64,000 bases of DNA from Parasedimentitalea marina (GCF_004006175.1 NZ_CP033219.1:3844001-3908000), one strand, 5' to 3'. Positions 28,562 to 38,601 are shown, counted from the stretch's first letter. The notes: generated by a model from the letters alone, not told the origin. Numbers and translations: made by a program.

Positions 28562-29739
28562 AACCGGACCAGCTCCGGTTCAAGCGCCGCCAGATCAGCC
28601 AGCGTATTGGCCGCGCGAAACAGATCCAGATGCGGCAAAGCAGCCGCCATACCACGCGCCACCGGCTCATATCCATCCCAGCCTTTCAGCGGGTTCAGCC
28701 AAATGATTTTGCAGCCACGCCTCTTCAATGCAGACAGCGCATCGCTGATCAAATCCGGAGTGTCGGTATCATAGCCATCCGACAAAATCATAACCACCGT
28801 GCGACCATCGACAAAACGACGGGCATAACCGCGTGCGAAATCCGTCAGTGACCCACCAATCCGCGAGCCCCCCCCAAAGCCATCCGCCAGCAGCGACAAC
28901 CGACCCAGCGCCCGCATCGCATCACGATCCCGCAGCGCATCCGATATCCGCACAAGGCGGGTGTGAAACAGATAGGCATCCGCCGTGTCATCCCCACGCA
29001 TCAGCCCGGCAATAAAAGCCAGAAACACCTGCGCATAGACCGTCATCGACCCCGAGACATCGCAGATCGCCACAATCTTCAATGGCCGCTCCGGTCTCTT
29101 TTTCCTGGGCAGGCGCAACGGCTCACCACCAGTGGCCAGGCTTTGCCGGATCAATTTACGGAAATGAATCTGATCCCCCCTGCGGGCTGCCTTACGCCTG
29201 CGCGAGCGGCGGTCGCGCAGCGCGGCCCCCAGATTGCGGGCGATCTTTTGCGCCTCAGCGATATCCTCAGGATCCACCAAATCGCGCAGGTCTTTCTTAA
29301 GCGTCGCCGCCACCAGGCTCGCGACCAGTTTGCCCTCGCCGTCGGCTTCACTTTCGCCCTCACCACCGTCTGGGGTAGACAAAGCCCCCGCTCCAGCGGC
29401 CTGATTTTCGGTTTTGGCATTGCGCGAGGAATGCACGGCATCATCGCCAGTCTGTGCTGTCGGAATAACCTTCTGCAAGACCCGCCCCCCGTTCAACCAA
29501 AAGGCATCGAACAGGTCATCAAAACTCTGCACGTCTTCGGCACTGCCAGTACAGACCGCCCGCAAGGCATGACGCGCGGCAACTGGATCTGCGGCGGTGA
29601 CATGGGTCAGTGCCGACAGCGCGGTGGCCGTCTCGCCGACGCCCAGACGCAGGCCATGGCTGCGCAGATGCGCCATAAACCCCGCCATCCGAGCCGCCGG
29701 CCCGGGATCACGCGCGGCAAATTTGCTGACCCGGCTCAT
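28558..29739 (-). CDS. coxE: VWA-domain protein CoxE
   Basis: The 393-residue protein has a CoxE-type von Willebrand A domain in its second half. The metal-ion site is DVSGSM (in AICDVSGSMTVYAQVFL), with the later Thr and Asp (LSDGYDTDTPD). Residues 110-190 form a charged, low-complexity linker. With the MoxR-type ATPase CoxD it forms a chaperone pair that matures the bimetallic Cu-S-Mo site. ATGA overlaps join it to both neighbours. Confidence 0.9.
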   Translation of the reverse strand: MSRVSKFAARDPGPAARMAGFMAHLRSHGLRLGVGETATALSALTHVTAADPVAARHALRAVCTGSAEDVQSFDDLFDAFWLNGGRVLQKVIPTAQTGDDAVHSSRNAKTENQAAGAGALSTPDGGEGESEADGEGKLVASLVAATLKKDLRDLVDPEDIAEAQKIARNLGAALRDRRSRRRKAARRGDQIHFRKLIRQSLATGGEPLRLPRKKRPERPLKIVAICDVSGSMTVYAQVFLAFIAGLMRGDDTADAYLFHTRLVRISDALRDRDAMRALGRLSLLADGFGGGSRIGGSLTDFARGYARRFVDGRTVVMILSDGYDTDTPDLISDALSALKRRGCKIIWLNPLKGWDGYEPVARGMAAALPHLDLFRAANTLADLAALEPELVRL

Positions 29740-30611
29740 GCGGCAACCCCGGCCAGTCGCTGCGTTATCTCAGTCGTGATATTGTCGCGATCCCTTTGTG
29801 TCTTCAACAGCGTCGACAGGCTGGCCTGCAGCAGCACCGGATCATCCGTCAGGTCTGCAATACCCAGCCCCATCAGGGCGGCAGCAAAGTCCAGCATCTC
29901 GGCAATACCAGGCGTCTTTTCCAGTCCCTCTTTGCGCAGCGATTGCACAAAACCGATGATCTGCCGACCCAGCGCCGCCTCCACCTCCGGGCAACGCGCT
30001 TTTAGGATCGCCAGCTCGGTGGCCCGGTCGGGGTACTCCACATGGGCATACAGGCACCTGCGCCGCAGCGCATCACTCAGATCCCGGGTGCCATTGGCCG
30101 TCAGGATAACAATCGGACGCGAAGTTGCGGTTATAGTACCCATTTCGGGAATGGTGATCTGAAATTCAGACAGCACCTCAAGCAGATAGGCCTCAAATTC
30201 CTCATCGGCGCGATCAATCTCGTCGATCAGCAAAACCGGAGGAACTTTCTGCCGGATCGCCTTTAACAGCGGCCGTTCCAGCAGAAACTCATCCGAGAAA
30301 ATCCGCTCTTCAACCGCCCGACCGGTGACACCATCCTCGGCAGCAGCCCGGATCGACAGCAACTGGCGCTGATAGTTCCACTCGTAAATCGCCTGCGAGG
30401 CATCCAGCCCCTCATAACATTGCAACCGGATCAACGCAGTGTCCCGCACGCTGCTGATGGCACGGGCCAGATCGGTTTTGCCGACACCGGCGGCCCCTTC
30501 CAGCAGCAGTGGACGACCAAGCGAGATCGCCAGATGCATGGCAACGGCCAGATCATCACCCGCAATATAGCCCGTTGCCGCCAGCGCGACTTGCAGCTCA
30601 ATATGCGTCAA
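29736..30611 (-). CDS. coxD: MoxR-type AAA+ ATPase CoxD
   Basis: A 291-residue MoxR ATPase with Walker A GAAGVGKTD (about residue 38), Walker B LLIDEIDRAD, and the sensor region TANGTRDLSDALRRRC. CoxD is needed to build the [CuSMoO2] cluster, in particular the sulfuration and copper steps. It follows coxL after a gap of about 100 bases that carries two strong hairpins, and overlaps coxE by ATGA. Confidence 0.92.
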   Translation of the reverse strand: MTHIELQVALAATGYIAGDDLAVAMHLAISLGRPLLLEGAAGVGKTDLARAISSVRDTALIRLQCYEGLDASQAIYEWNYQRQLLSIRAAAEDGVTGRAVEERIFSDEFLLERPLLKAIRQKVPPVLLIDEIDRADEEFEAYLLEVLSEFQITIPEMGTITATSRPIVILTANGTRDLSDALRRRCLYAHVEYPDRATELAILKARCPEVEAALGRQIIGFVQSLRKEGLEKTPGIAEMLDFAAALMGLGIADLTDDPVLLQASLSTLLKTQRDRDNITTEITQRLAGVAA

Positions 30612-30656
30612 TCCGAAGATCCTCTTTCATCTGGCTAAAAATATCCCGGGGGAGGT

Positions 30657-30708
30657 CCGGAGGGGGCCGCGCCCCCTCCGGTGATCGGACCGGCGTTAGC
30701 CGGTCCGA
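30657..30708 (-). terminator. Two tandem hairpins between coxL and coxD
   Basis: CCGGAGGGGGC-CGC-GCCCCCTCCGG (30657-30681) and TCGGACCGGC-GTTA-GCCGGTCCGA (30685-30708) are both perfect stems of 10-11 bp. They split the operon exactly between structural (MSL) and maturation (DEF) genes. No T run follows, so RNA stabilisation or attenuation is more likely than strict termination. They could also be a repetitive element. Confidence 0.7.
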
Positions 30709-30713
30709 CACCC

Positions 30714-33131
30714 TCAGCCATGCAGGCCCAGCTCATTGGCAGTGCGCCAGATCCGCCAGTGGTCATGCGGCATGTTGGTGTGACGCAGTCCAAAGGCGCG
30801 GAACGCATCATGCACCGCATTCGAGAAACAGGGCACGCCGCCCACATGCGGGCTTTCCCCAACGCCCTTGGCCCCAATCGGATGATGCGGGCTGGGCGTG
30901 ACCGTATGGTCCGTTTCGTAGTTTGGAACTTCCCAGGCCGTGGGCAGGAAGAAGTCCATCAAGGTGCCGGTTTTGACATTGCCCTGCTCATCATAGGCAA
31001 TCTCCTGCCCCAAAGCGACGGCGAGAGCCTCGGTCAAACCGCCATGGACCTGCCCTTCGATGATCATCGGGTTGATCCGTGTGCCGCAGTCATCCAGCGC
31101 ATAGAAGCGGCGGATTTCTGTGACACCGGTATCCACATCGATATCCATCACACAGACATAGGCACCAAACGGATAGGTCATATTGGGCGGATCGTAATAG
31201 CTGACCGCCTCCAGTCCGGGCTCCAGCCCGGGAATGGCCTGATTGTAGGCGGCAAAGGCAATTTCTTTCATCGTCTTGAACCGCTCAGGCGCGCCTTTCA
31301 CCGCAAAACGATCAACGTCAAACTCTACATCATCGTCATGCACTTCCAGCAGATAGGCCGCGATCATCTGCGCCTTGGCGCGGATCTTGCGCCCCGCCAT
31401 CGCCGTGGCCGCCCCCGCAACCGGAGTGGACCGTGACCCATAGGTGCCCAACCCGTAAGGCGCGGTATCAGTGTCGCCTTCCTCGATGGTGATGCTGTCG
31501 GCAGGCAGGCCAATTTCGCTGGCCAGGATCTGTGCAAAGGTGGTCGCGTGTCCCTGCCCCTGGGAAATCGTCCCCAGCCTTGCAATCGCCGAGCCGGTGG
31601 GGTGGATGCGGATTTCGCAGCTGTCGAACATGCCAAGCCCAAGGATGTCGCAGTTCTTGACCGGTCCGGCGCCGACAATTTCGGTAAAGTGGGTCAGACC
31701 AATGCCCATCAGTTTGCGGGTTTCACCACGCTTGAACGCCTCGACCCGTTCCGCCTGCTCTTTGCGCAGGCCCTGATAGCCCACGGCCTCCATCGCCTTA
31801 TCCCAGGCCCGGTGATAATCGCCGCTGTCATACTCCCAGCCCAGCGCGGACTGATACGGGAATTGCTCCTTCTTGATAAAGTTGATCCGGCGCAGTTCTG
31901 CCGCATCCATGTCCAGCTCAATCGCCAGCACTTCGATCATACGTTCAATGAAATACACCGCCTCGGTCACCCGGAAGGAACAGCGATAGCTGACCCCACC
32001 CGGAGCCTTGTTGGTATAGACCCCATCCACCGCCAGATAAGCGGTCGGAATGTCATAAGAACCGGTACAGATATTCATAAAACCAGCCGGGAACTTGGTC
32101 GGGTCCGCACAGGCATCAAAGCCACCGTGGTCGGCCGTCACCTGGCAGTGCAGCCCGGTGATCTTGCCTTCTTTGGTCGCCGCTATCTTGCCGGTCATCC
32201 AATAGTCACGGGCAAAGGCCGTGGTCATCAGGTTTTCAATCCGGTCTTCGACCCACTTCACCGGCTTTCCGGTGACAATCGAGGCCACAACCGAGCAGAC
32301 ATACCCGGAATAAGCCCCGACCTTATTGCCGAAGCCGCCGCCAATATCCGGTGAGATCACCCGGATGTTATGCTCTTCAATCCCCGAAATCAGCGACACT
32401 ACGGTACGGATCGCGTGGGGGGCCTGAAAGGTCCCATAGAGCGTCAGCTTGCCCGTCACCGCATCCATCGAGGCAACCGCGCCGCAGGTTTCCAGCGGGC
32501 AAGGATGGGTGCGGTGGTAATACATGCTCTCGGTGACCACGACCTCGGCACTGTCCAACACCTGATTGGTCGCCTCTTCCTCGCCCTGTTCCCAGGTGAA
32601 GATATGGTTGTGGTGCTTGCGCGGGCCATGGGCGCCCTCGGTCTGGCCCTCCAGATCCTCGCGCAGGACCACATCCGAGTTCAGTGCCTCAAACGGATCT
32701 GTCAGAACCGGTAGTTCTTCGTATTCGACCTCGACCAGTTCAACCGCATCAGCGGCGATATAGCGGTCATTGGCCACCACATAGGCAACTTCCTGGCCCT
32801 GAAACAGCACCTTGCCGTCCGCCAGAACCATCTGTTTGTCACCGGCCAATGTTGGCATCCAGTGCAGCCCCAATGGGGCGAGATCTTCGGCGGTCAGAAC
32901 GGCAACCACTCCGGGCAGCGCCAGTGCTGCCTCTTTGTTGATCGAGATGACACGGGCATGGGCATACGGCGAGCGGACAAAGTCACCGTGCAGCATGCCC
33001 GGCAGCTTGATGTCATCGACATAATTGCCCTTGCCCTGAACAAAGCGGACATCTTCAACGCGCTTGCGCGAACAGCCCAGACCTTTGAGATTGGTGGAGC
33101 GTTCTTTGCTATCGGGGGTCAGGTCGTTCAT
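30714..33131 (-). CDS. coxL: Aerobic CO dehydrogenase large subunit, form I (molybdenum-copper)
   Basis: CoxL holds the active site that oxidises CO with water to CO2. The 805-residue protein has the length of Oligotropha CoxL (809). The active-site loop is SYRCSFR with Cys384 as the copper ligand, which is form I type; form II enzymes have AYRGAGR. The canonical form I motif begins with Ala, here replaced by Ser381. The Q/G-rich molybdopterin motifs are present ([20 protein letters not shown]), as is the C-terminal GVGESP with the catalytic Glu. Its start overlaps the coxS stop (ATGA). Confidence 0.95.
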   Translation of the reverse strand: MNDLTPDSKERSTNLKGLGCSRKRVEDVRFVQGKGNYVDDIKLPGMLHGDFVRSPYAHARVISINKEAALALPGVVAVLTAEDLAPLGLHWMPTLAGDKQMVLADGKVLFQGQEVAYVVANDRYIAADAVELVEVEYEELPVLTDPFEALNSDVVLREDLEGQTEGAHGPRKHHNHIFTWEQGEEEATNQVLDSAEVVVTESMYYHRTHPCPLETCGAVASMDAVTGKLTLYGTFQAPHAIRTVVSLISGIEEHNIRVISPDIGGGFGNKVGAYSGYVCSVVASIVTGKPVKWVEDRIENLMTTAFARDYWMTGKIAATKEGKITGLHCQVTADHGGFDACADPTKFPAGFMNICTGSYDIPTAYLAVDGVYTNKAPGGVSYRCSFRVTEAVYFIERMIEVLAIELDMDAAELRRINFIKKEQFPYQSALGWEYDSGDYHRAWDKAMEAVGYQGLRKEQAERVEAFKRGETRKLMGIGLTHFTEIVGAGPVKNCDILGLGMFDSCEIRIHPTGSAIARLGTISQGQGHATTFAQILASEIGLPADSITIEEGDTDTAPYGLGTYGSRSTPVAGAATAMAGRKIRAKAQMIAAYLLEVHDDDVEFDVDRFAVKGAPERFKTMKEIAFAAYNQAIPGLEPGLEAVSYYDPPNMTYPFGAYVCVMDIDVDTGVTEIRRFYALDDCGTRINPMIIEGQVHGGLTEALAVALGQEIAYDEQGNVKTGTLMDFFLPTAWEVPNYETDHTVTPSPHHPIGAKGVGESPHVGGVPCFSNAVHDAFRAFGLRHTNMPHDHWRIWRTANELGLHG

Positions 33132-33622
33132 TGGGCCGCCTCCTTGGCGCTGTTCAGCTCACTTGCGGCAGAGAGGATTGATTTGACGATGTTCTGATAG
33201 CCAGTGCAGCGGCAAATATTGCCCGACATGCCAAAGCGCACGTCTTCCTCGGTTGGGTTGGGGTTTTCTTCCAGCAGTTTGGTGGCGCGGGTGATCATAC
33301 CCGGCGTACAGAAACCACATTGCAACCCATGATGTTCACGAAACGATTCCTGCAACACGTGCAGGGCGTCCGGCTTGCCGATGCCTTCGATCGTGGTGAT
33401 TTCAGCGCCATTGGCCTGAGCCACAAACATGGTGCAGGATTTCACCGATTTGCCGTCAATCGTCACCGTACAGGCCCCACAATGCGAGGTGTCGCAGCCC
33501 ACGTGCGGGCCGGTGATATTCAAATGTTCGCGCAGGGCGTAGATCAGCAGCTCGCGGGGCTCAGCCAGAAACTCACGGTCTTCGCCGTTTACGTTTAGCT
33601 TTACGTGCATCTTGTCAGTCAT
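33128..33622 (-). CDS. coxS: Aerobic CO dehydrogenase small iron-sulfur subunit
   Basis: The 164-residue protein carries two [2Fe-2S] clusters. The N-terminal plant-type cluster uses the cysteines in [16 protein letters not shown] and KSC. The C-terminal cluster uses CGFCTPGM and NICRCTGY. It takes electrons from the CoxL active site and passes them to the FAD of CoxM. It lies between coxM (12 bases upstream) and coxL (ATGA overlap). Confidence 0.96.
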   Translation of the reverse strand: MTDKMHVKLNVNGEDREFLAEPRELLIYALREHLNITGPHVGCDTSHCGACTVTIDGKSVKSCTMFVAQANGAEITTIEGIGKPDALHVLQESFREHHGLQCGFCTPGMITRATKLLEENPNPTEEDVRFGMSGNICRCTGYQNIVKSILSAASELNSAKEAAQ

Positions 33623-33634
33623 AATTTTCGCCCC

Positions 33635-34489
33635 TTAAGCCCGTTGCCAGGCGCGCTCAATCGCGCGAGATAGAATGATACCGGCCACATGACGCTTGAA
33701 CGCCACGGGTCCACGGTTGTCTTCGGTTGGGTCAATGTCGCCCAGCATCGCAGCGACTGCGGCCTTCACCGCCGCACTGCCACAGGCAGATCCCACCAGC
33801 GCGGCGCCTGCGGCTTCGGACCAGACCGGCACATCGCTGAGGTTGGTCATTGCAATCGAAGCCGAGGCCACCTGCCCGCCCGACTTGGTCATCTGAACCG
33901 CCGCCGCAGCGGTGGCGTAATCGCCGATCTTGCGCTTTTGCTTTTCATAGGCAAAGCCGCCTGCGGGGACGTTGAAAGAGATAGAGACCAGAACTTCGTC
34001 ATCTTCGCGGTCGGTCATATAGGCGGATTCGTAATAATTGCGCGCCGCAACACGGCGACTGCCTTCGGGGCCAAGCAGTTCGATTTCAGCATCCAGGCAT
34101 TGCATCACGCCGGGCATATCGTTGCCGGGATCGCCATTGGCGACATTGCCGCCGATTGTGCCCATGTAACGCACCTGGGGATCCGCGATCTGCAGCGCTG
34201 CCTCACGCAGGATCGGAGCGGCAGCATTTAGCCCCTCGTGATTGATCAACTCATGCTGGCTGACCATCGCGCCCAGCGATATCCGCCCCCCACTGATCGA
34301 GATGTCGCCAAGGCCGCTGACATCCTGAAGGTCGATCAGATGCGGCACCTCGGCCATCCGCAATTTCATCATTGGGATCAGGCTATGCCCCCCTGCCATT
34401 ACGCGGGCATCGTCACCGTGTTCTTCTAATAATGCGATCACATCGTCCATGTTTTTGGGTCGATAGTAATCAAATGCTGCTGGTATCAT
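33635..34489 (-). CDS. coxM: Aerobic CO dehydrogenase medium FAD subunit
   Basis: The FAD-binding subunit hands electrons to the respiratory chain. I start at the ATG at 34489, giving 284 residues beginning MIPAAFDYYRPKNMDDVIAL; GGGGGAG lies eight bases upstream, and the longer reading has no typical content. FAD motifs are AGGHSLIPMMKLR (residues 32-44 region) and GTIGGNVANGDPGND. It is the first gene of the order M-S-L, which is characteristic of form I clusters; form II runs S-L-M. Confidence 0.95.
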   Translation of the reverse strand: MIPAAFDYYRPKNMDDVIALLEEHGDDARVMAGGHSLIPMMKLRMAEVPHLIDLQDVSGLGDISISGGRISLGAMVSQHELINHEGLNAAAPILREAALQIADPQVRYMGTIGGNVANGDPGNDMPGVMQCLDAEIELLGPEGSRRVAARNYYESAYMTDREDDEVLVSISFNVPAGGFAYEKQKRKIGDYATAAAAVQMTKSGGQVASASIAMTNLSDVPVWSEAAGAALVGSACGSAAVKAAVAAMLGDIDPTEDNRGPVAFKRHVAGIILSRAIERAWQRA

Positions 34490-34626
34490 TGCTGGCTCCC
34501 CCCTGCTGCACAGTTCATCTGGCTGGAGTCCAACAAAGAATACGGCAACCCGTGGCGGCCATACATTTCCCTTGAAAGCAGTGGGTTTCTGCACGAAATG
34601 CGCGTCAGATCGCACGAAATGCGCGG

Positions 34627-35739
34627 TCAGACTCCTAGGGTGCTCCGCACGATAGACAATCGCGACCGGCTAACCGGAACCCGTTCCAGCTTGGTCACAT
34701 TGAAGTGACACACCCCGTTGTCCTTAAGCCGCTCAAAACTGCTGACAAAAGCCGGGTTGATCAGGTAACTTCGATGGGTTTTCAGAAACGGCCCCGGCGA
34801 CAATCGTTTCTCGGCCTCGGTGATCGACCAGTGGCAAAACAGCTTGCCGGTGGCGGTGTAGAGACTGGTATAGTGGCCCTCGGCATGGATCACCGCAATC
34901 TCATCGGTATTCACAAACTGGGTCCGCCCCTCTTGTTCATAAGGCACCCGTATGACTGCCGGTGCGATGTCGGGAACGTCACTCACCTCAGGCGGCAGCT
35001 CACCGTCAGGGCTTACGTCTGTGTCTGACGGCGACAAAAAGGTGATACCCGTCAGCAAGAAGGCCCCACATAACACAAAGCTGGTCAGGACCACGCCGAT
35101 GGCCATTATCTCGTTACTGATAAGTGGTCCGGCTTCCACAACGGACACAACAGCCGTGAAACTGGTGCCGGATACCGCAATGAAATGGACCGAGACAACG
35201 GCCGAGCCAAACACCAGAGTGCCGGCAATGATGTTGCGGTCGGTGCGTTTGCCATAGGCAATCATAAAAGCGGCCACGTTCAGCACGCACGAAGAGGTCA
35301 CCGCCAGCGCCAACCCCAAAGGGGTATACAGCGCCTGACAGTATTCCAGCCCCGCCATGCCGATGTAATGCATCGCCAGTACACCCAGCCCAACGATCAC
35401 CCCCGACAGGATCAGCGTCGACCGGGTGCGTTTCCAGAAATGCAGGATCAGCAGGGCCAGCCCCACCACAAGGATAGCAACCAATGCAGAAGCCAGCGTA
35501 ATGGTCGGATCATAATAAAACAGAATAGGCAGCTGCAGGCCAAGCATCGCCACAAAATGCATAGACCAGATGCCACCGCCCAAGGACAGCGCAGCCAGGG
35601 CCACCAGTATTTTCTTGTGCACCACGCTGCGCTCGGACAGCCCCTTGGTCAGAGACAATCCTGTAAATCCGGCCATCAACGCCACAAGCAACGAGGCGAA
35701 AACAAGCCAGGGATTATGCGTGTAGTCCAGATACTGCAT
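34627..35739 (-). CDS. MHYT membrane sensor fused to LytTR DNA-binding domain (CoxC/CoxH-like)
   Basis: The first 240 of 370 residues form about seven membrane helices with three MHYT-type motifs (SMHFVAML, AMHYIGMAG, SVHFIAVSG), thought to bind copper or sense gases such as CO, NO or O2. After a Pro/Asp/Glu-rich linker, residues 265-370 form a LytTR domain (FVNTDEIAVIHAEGHYTSLY, LKTHRSYLINP). The same fusion is found in CoxC and CoxH of carboxydotrophs. Position directly upstream of coxM makes it the likely membrane-bound activator of the cox operon, sensing at the membrane and binding DNA without a phosphorelay. Confidence 0.9.
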   Translation of the reverse strand: MQYLDYTHNPWLVFASLLVALMAGFTGLSLTKGLSERSVVHKKILVALAALSLGGGIWSMHFVAMLGLQLPILFYYDPTITLASALVAILVVGLALLILHFWKRTRSTLILSGVIVGLGVLAMHYIGMAGLEYCQALYTPLGLALAVTSSCVLNVAAFMIAYGKRTDRNIIAGTLVFGSAVVSVHFIAVSGTSFTAVVSVVEAGPLISNEIMAIGVVLTSFVLCGAFLLTGITFLSPSDTDVSPDGELPPEVSDVPDIAPAVIRVPYEQEGRTQFVNTDEIAVIHAEGHYTSLYTATGKLFCHWSITEAEKRLSPGPFLKTHRSYLINPAFVSSFERLKDNGVCHFNVTKLERVPVSRSRLSIVRSTLGV

Positions 35740-35815
35740 GCGCCCTAGCTACCCAGTCGCTCAACACGTTTCAAGGGCGCAGCAGCCGGCAGAACCACTA
35801 AAGGTCGATGCATGA

Positions 35816-35857
35816 ATTTAAGCACTCAACCTGAAACATCAGGCTAAGTGCTTAAAT
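35816..35857. repeat. 42-base interrupted palindrome between dmdD and the MHYT regulator
   Basis: Outer arms ATTTAAGCACT and AGTGCTTAAAT (11 bp, perfect) enclose an inner CTGA/TCAG pair around AACA. It lies just past the dmdD stop, where it could end the dmd transcript, and about 80 bases before the MHYT-LytTR start, where it could be an operator. No T run follows. Confidence 0.55.
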
Positions 35858-35893
35858 ACCAACTGAGAAAGACAATCAGCTGCTGAAACTTTC

Positions 35894-36700
35894 TTAGCTG
35901 TTGGGTCGGACCCGTGCGGCGCTTTTGTCCGCAAAGGCGGCCAGACGGGCACGCGCATCAGGTTGCGTATTCACCACACCTGCCACCACGGCCTCGGCAT
36001 AGGCGGCGTCCATCGCTGACATGTTCTGCATGTGGCTAACAGCCGAGCAGATCGCGAAATTCGACAATGGCAGGTTTTGGGCGGCTTGGCGCGCCAGTTC
36101 CATCGCACGATCCAGGCTGGAACCCTCGACGATATACTGGGCCAGTCCAAGATCAACGGCCTCTTGTCCCTGATAAACACGGCCCGTCAGCATCATGTCG
36201 ATCATACGGGACTTGCCCACCAGATCGGTCACACGGATGGTGGCACCGCCACCGGTGAACAACCCGCGCTGACCTTCGGGAAGGGCAAAATAGGCGGTTT
36301 GATCCATCACCCGGATATGGGCTGAACTGGCCAATTCCAGACCGCCGCCAACAACCGCACCCTGCAGCGCAGCAATGACGGGAACACCGCCGTACTCCAT
36401 CTTGTTGAAGGCTTCGTGCCAGCGCAGGCAGACATGCATAAAGTCAGCCGGTCCGCGGTCCGCATCGTGATGCTCGATCAGATCAAGCCCGGCACAAAAG
36501 TGATCGCCAGCGCCCGCAAGGACCACAGCCCGCACACCAGCGCGCGGCGCAGCCGAGAAGAAATCAACCAGTTCTTCAATGGTGTCGATATCCAGCGCGT
36601 TGCGCTTTTTGGGGCGGTTCAGCGTCACAACCCAGACCCCATCGTCATGTGCTTCGATGGCAAGGTTGGTAAAGCGGGCGAGGTCAATCTGCAGGGTCAT
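35894..36700 (-). CDS. dmdD: Methylthioacryloyl-CoA hydratase DmdD (crotonase family)
   Basis: DmdD hydrates methylthioacryloyl-CoA and releases methanethiol, acetaldehyde and CoA, the last step of DMSP demethylation. The 268-residue protein is a crotonase with the oxyanion motif HFCAGLDL and catalytic glutamates Glu122 (GGGLELAS) and Glu142 (ALPEGQRG), one residue off the Glu121/Glu141 of the Ruegeria enzyme. The motif [12 protein letters not shown] and the ending AARVRPNS also match DmdD as I recall it. It follows dmdC by 51 bases. A general enoyl-CoA hydratase is the alternative. Confidence 0.85.
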   Translation of the reverse strand: MTLQIDLARFTNLAIEAHDDGVWVVTLNRPKKRNALDIDTIEELVDFFSAAPRAGVRAVVLAGAGDHFCAGLDLIEHHDADRGPADFMHVCLRWHEAFNKMEYGGVPVIAALQGAVVGGGLELASSAHIRVMDQTAYFALPEGQRGLFTGGGATIRVTDLVGKSRMIDMMLTGRVYQGQEAVDLGLAQYIVEGSSLDRAMELARQAAQNLPLSNFAICSAVSHMQNMSAMDAAYAEAVVAGVVNTQPDARARLAAFADKSAARVRPNS

Positions 36701-36751
36701 GGAAGGAGTCCTTTTAGCAGGATAGAATAGGGGAGTGATCGGTTTTGACAG

Positions 36752-38521
36752 TTAAAATACCAGGTCGAGCAAGCTGCTAGCACCCTTGACGATCCGGTCG
36801 CGTTGTACTTGGGTTTCAGGCAGGACGTGATCGGCATAAAACCGGGCGGTGGCGATTTTGGCTTTCATGAACGACGGGTCATCGCCGGCTGTGATGGCCT
36901 TTTCAGCAGCAACAACAGAGCGGGCCAGTTGCCAGCCCGCGATCAGGTTGCCAGCCAACATCAGATAGGGAACACCACCCGAAAAGGCTGCATTAGGGTC
37001 TGATCTGCCAGACTCTAACATATGATCGACAACAGTCAGGAAGGCAGCACGTGACTGTGACAGTTGCGCCGCGATGGACTGGGCTGTGGGTGATCCCTGA
37101 TGTAGGTCCTGCTCGGTTTGTTCGATCATCATGGCCAGCCGCTGCGCCGTTGCGCCGCCATCGCGCAGGGTTTTGCGGCCGATCAGATCGTTGGCCTGAA
37201 TAGCCGTTGTGCCCTCGTAGATCGGCAGGATGCGGGCATCGCGATAATGCTGCGCCGCGCCAGTTTCCTCGATGAATCCCATACCACCATGCACCTGCAC
37301 CCCAGCCGAGGCGACCTCGATACTCATCTCGGTGCAATAGCCTTTGACAAGCGGCACCAGGAATTCGTGAACGGCGACCGCCTCGGCCCGGGCCTCGGGG
37401 GTTTCGCCATGCAGGGCCAGATCCTGCCAGCCGGCGGTAAAGGCGGCCATGGCACGGGAGCCTTCGGTCAAGGCCCGCATCCGCGCCAATAAGCGGCGCA
37501 CATCGGGGTGATTGACGATGGCGACGGCCTCGTGCGACGAGCCATCAACCGGGCGGCCCTGAATGCGGTCTTTGGCATAGGCCAGCGCCTGTTGTGTGGC
37601 CCGTTCGGCCACCGCAACACCTTGCAAACCCACAGCGTAGCGCGCGGCGTTCATCATCTTGAACATATAGCCCAGACCCGCGTTTTCCTCGCCAATCAGG
37701 ATGCCGGTCGCGCCTTCAAATTCCAGCACCGCGGTCGGGCTGGCCTTGATGCCCAATTTGTGTTCGATGCTTTGGCACCGCACAGCGTTGCGCGCGCCCA
37801 GGGTGCCATCCGGGTTGACCATGAACTTTGGCACCAGAAACAGACTGATACCTTTGACACCCGCAGGTGCATCCGCCGTGCGCGCCAACACCAGATGAAT
37901 GGTGTTTTCCGACATGTCATGTTCGCCGTATGTGATAAAAATCTTGGTGCCGGTGATCTGATACGAGCCGTCCTTTTGACGGTCTGCCCGGCTGCGCAGC
38001 AGGGCCAGGTCACTGCCTGCCTGCGGTTCGGTCAGGTTCATCGTTCCGGTCCATTTGCCGGAAATCAGATTGGCCAGATAGGTGGCTTTTGTCTCGGCTG
38101 ATCCCTCGGTCAACAGCGCTTCGATCGCGCCGTCGGTCAACAACGGACACAAAGCAAAGCTCATGTTGGCGGCGTTCAAGATTTCAGTGGCGGCGGCGCC
38201 GACAACCCGTGGCAAGCCCTGACCACCGAACGCCTCCGGATGTGGCAGGCTTTGCCACCCCATATCAACGAACTGCGCATAGGCGGCGTCAAACCCGGCC
38301 GGCAGAACCACTTTGCCATTTTCAAACCGTGAACCGACCTCATCACCCGGGGCGTTCAGTGGCGCGACTTGTTCCGCGCAGAACCGCCCCAGTTCCGACA
38401 AAACAGCATCGACATCGTCCAAGTCCAGTGTGCCGTAAGGCGGCAGGTCATTCACCTCTGTCCAACCCGAGAGGTGCTTGACGTTGAAAAGCATGTCTTT
38501 GATGGGCGCCTCAAAAGTCAT
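36752..38521 (-). CDS. dmdC: Methylmercaptopropionyl-CoA dehydrogenase DmdC (acyl-CoA dehydrogenase)
   Basis: DmdC oxidises 3-methylmercaptopropionyl-CoA to methylthioacryloyl-CoA. I choose the ATG at 38521 (589 residues, MTFEAPIKDMLFNVKHLSGW), which has AGAGAG upstream and the standard start of this long acyl-CoA dehydrogenase group. FAD-binding MNLTEPQAGSDL is at about 161-172. The catalytic base is Glu436 in LPIYEGTTAIQ. A C-terminal extension of the ACAD_C type (490-589) is present. Pairing with a DmdD-type crotonase makes DmdC the best call; DmdB is not in the window. Confidence 0.85.
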   Translation of the reverse strand: MTFEAPIKDMLFNVKHLSGWTEVNDLPPYGTLDLDDVDAVLSELGRFCAEQVAPLNAPGDEVGSRFENGKVVLPAGFDAAYAQFVDMGWQSLPHPEAFGGQGLPRVVGAAATEILNAANMSFALCPLLTDGAIEALLTEGSAETKATYLANLISGKWTGTMNLTEPQAGSDLALLRSRADRQKDGSYQITGTKIFITYGEHDMSENTIHLVLARTADAPAGVKGISLFLVPKFMVNPDGTLGARNAVRCQSIEHKLGIKASPTAVLEFEGATGILIGEENAGLGYMFKMMNAARYAVGLQGVAVAERATQQALAYAKDRIQGRPVDGSSHEAVAIVNHPDVRRLLARMRALTEGSRAMAAFTAGWQDLALHGETPEARAEAVAVHEFLVPLVKGYCTEMSIEVASAGVQVHGGMGFIEETGAAQHYRDARILPIYEGTTAIQANDLIGRKTLRDGGATAQRLAMMIEQTEQDLHQGSPTAQSIAAQLSQSRAAFLTVVDHMLESGRSDPNAAFSGGVPYLMLAGNLIAGWQLARSVVAAEKAITAGDDPSFMKAKIATARFYADHVLPETQVQRDRIVKGASSLLDLVF

Positions 38522-38601
38522 CGGCTGATCTCTCTCACTGGATTTGCTATTCCAGCCAGATATATGAACTCTTACAGGCTGACTATCTCTCTTACGGACG
38601 C

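Noticed and set aside
27134..35739. A form II (putative, non-CO) molybdenum hydroxylase
   Set aside because: Gene order is M-S-L and the CoxL loop has Cys in the form I pattern, so form II is excluded.
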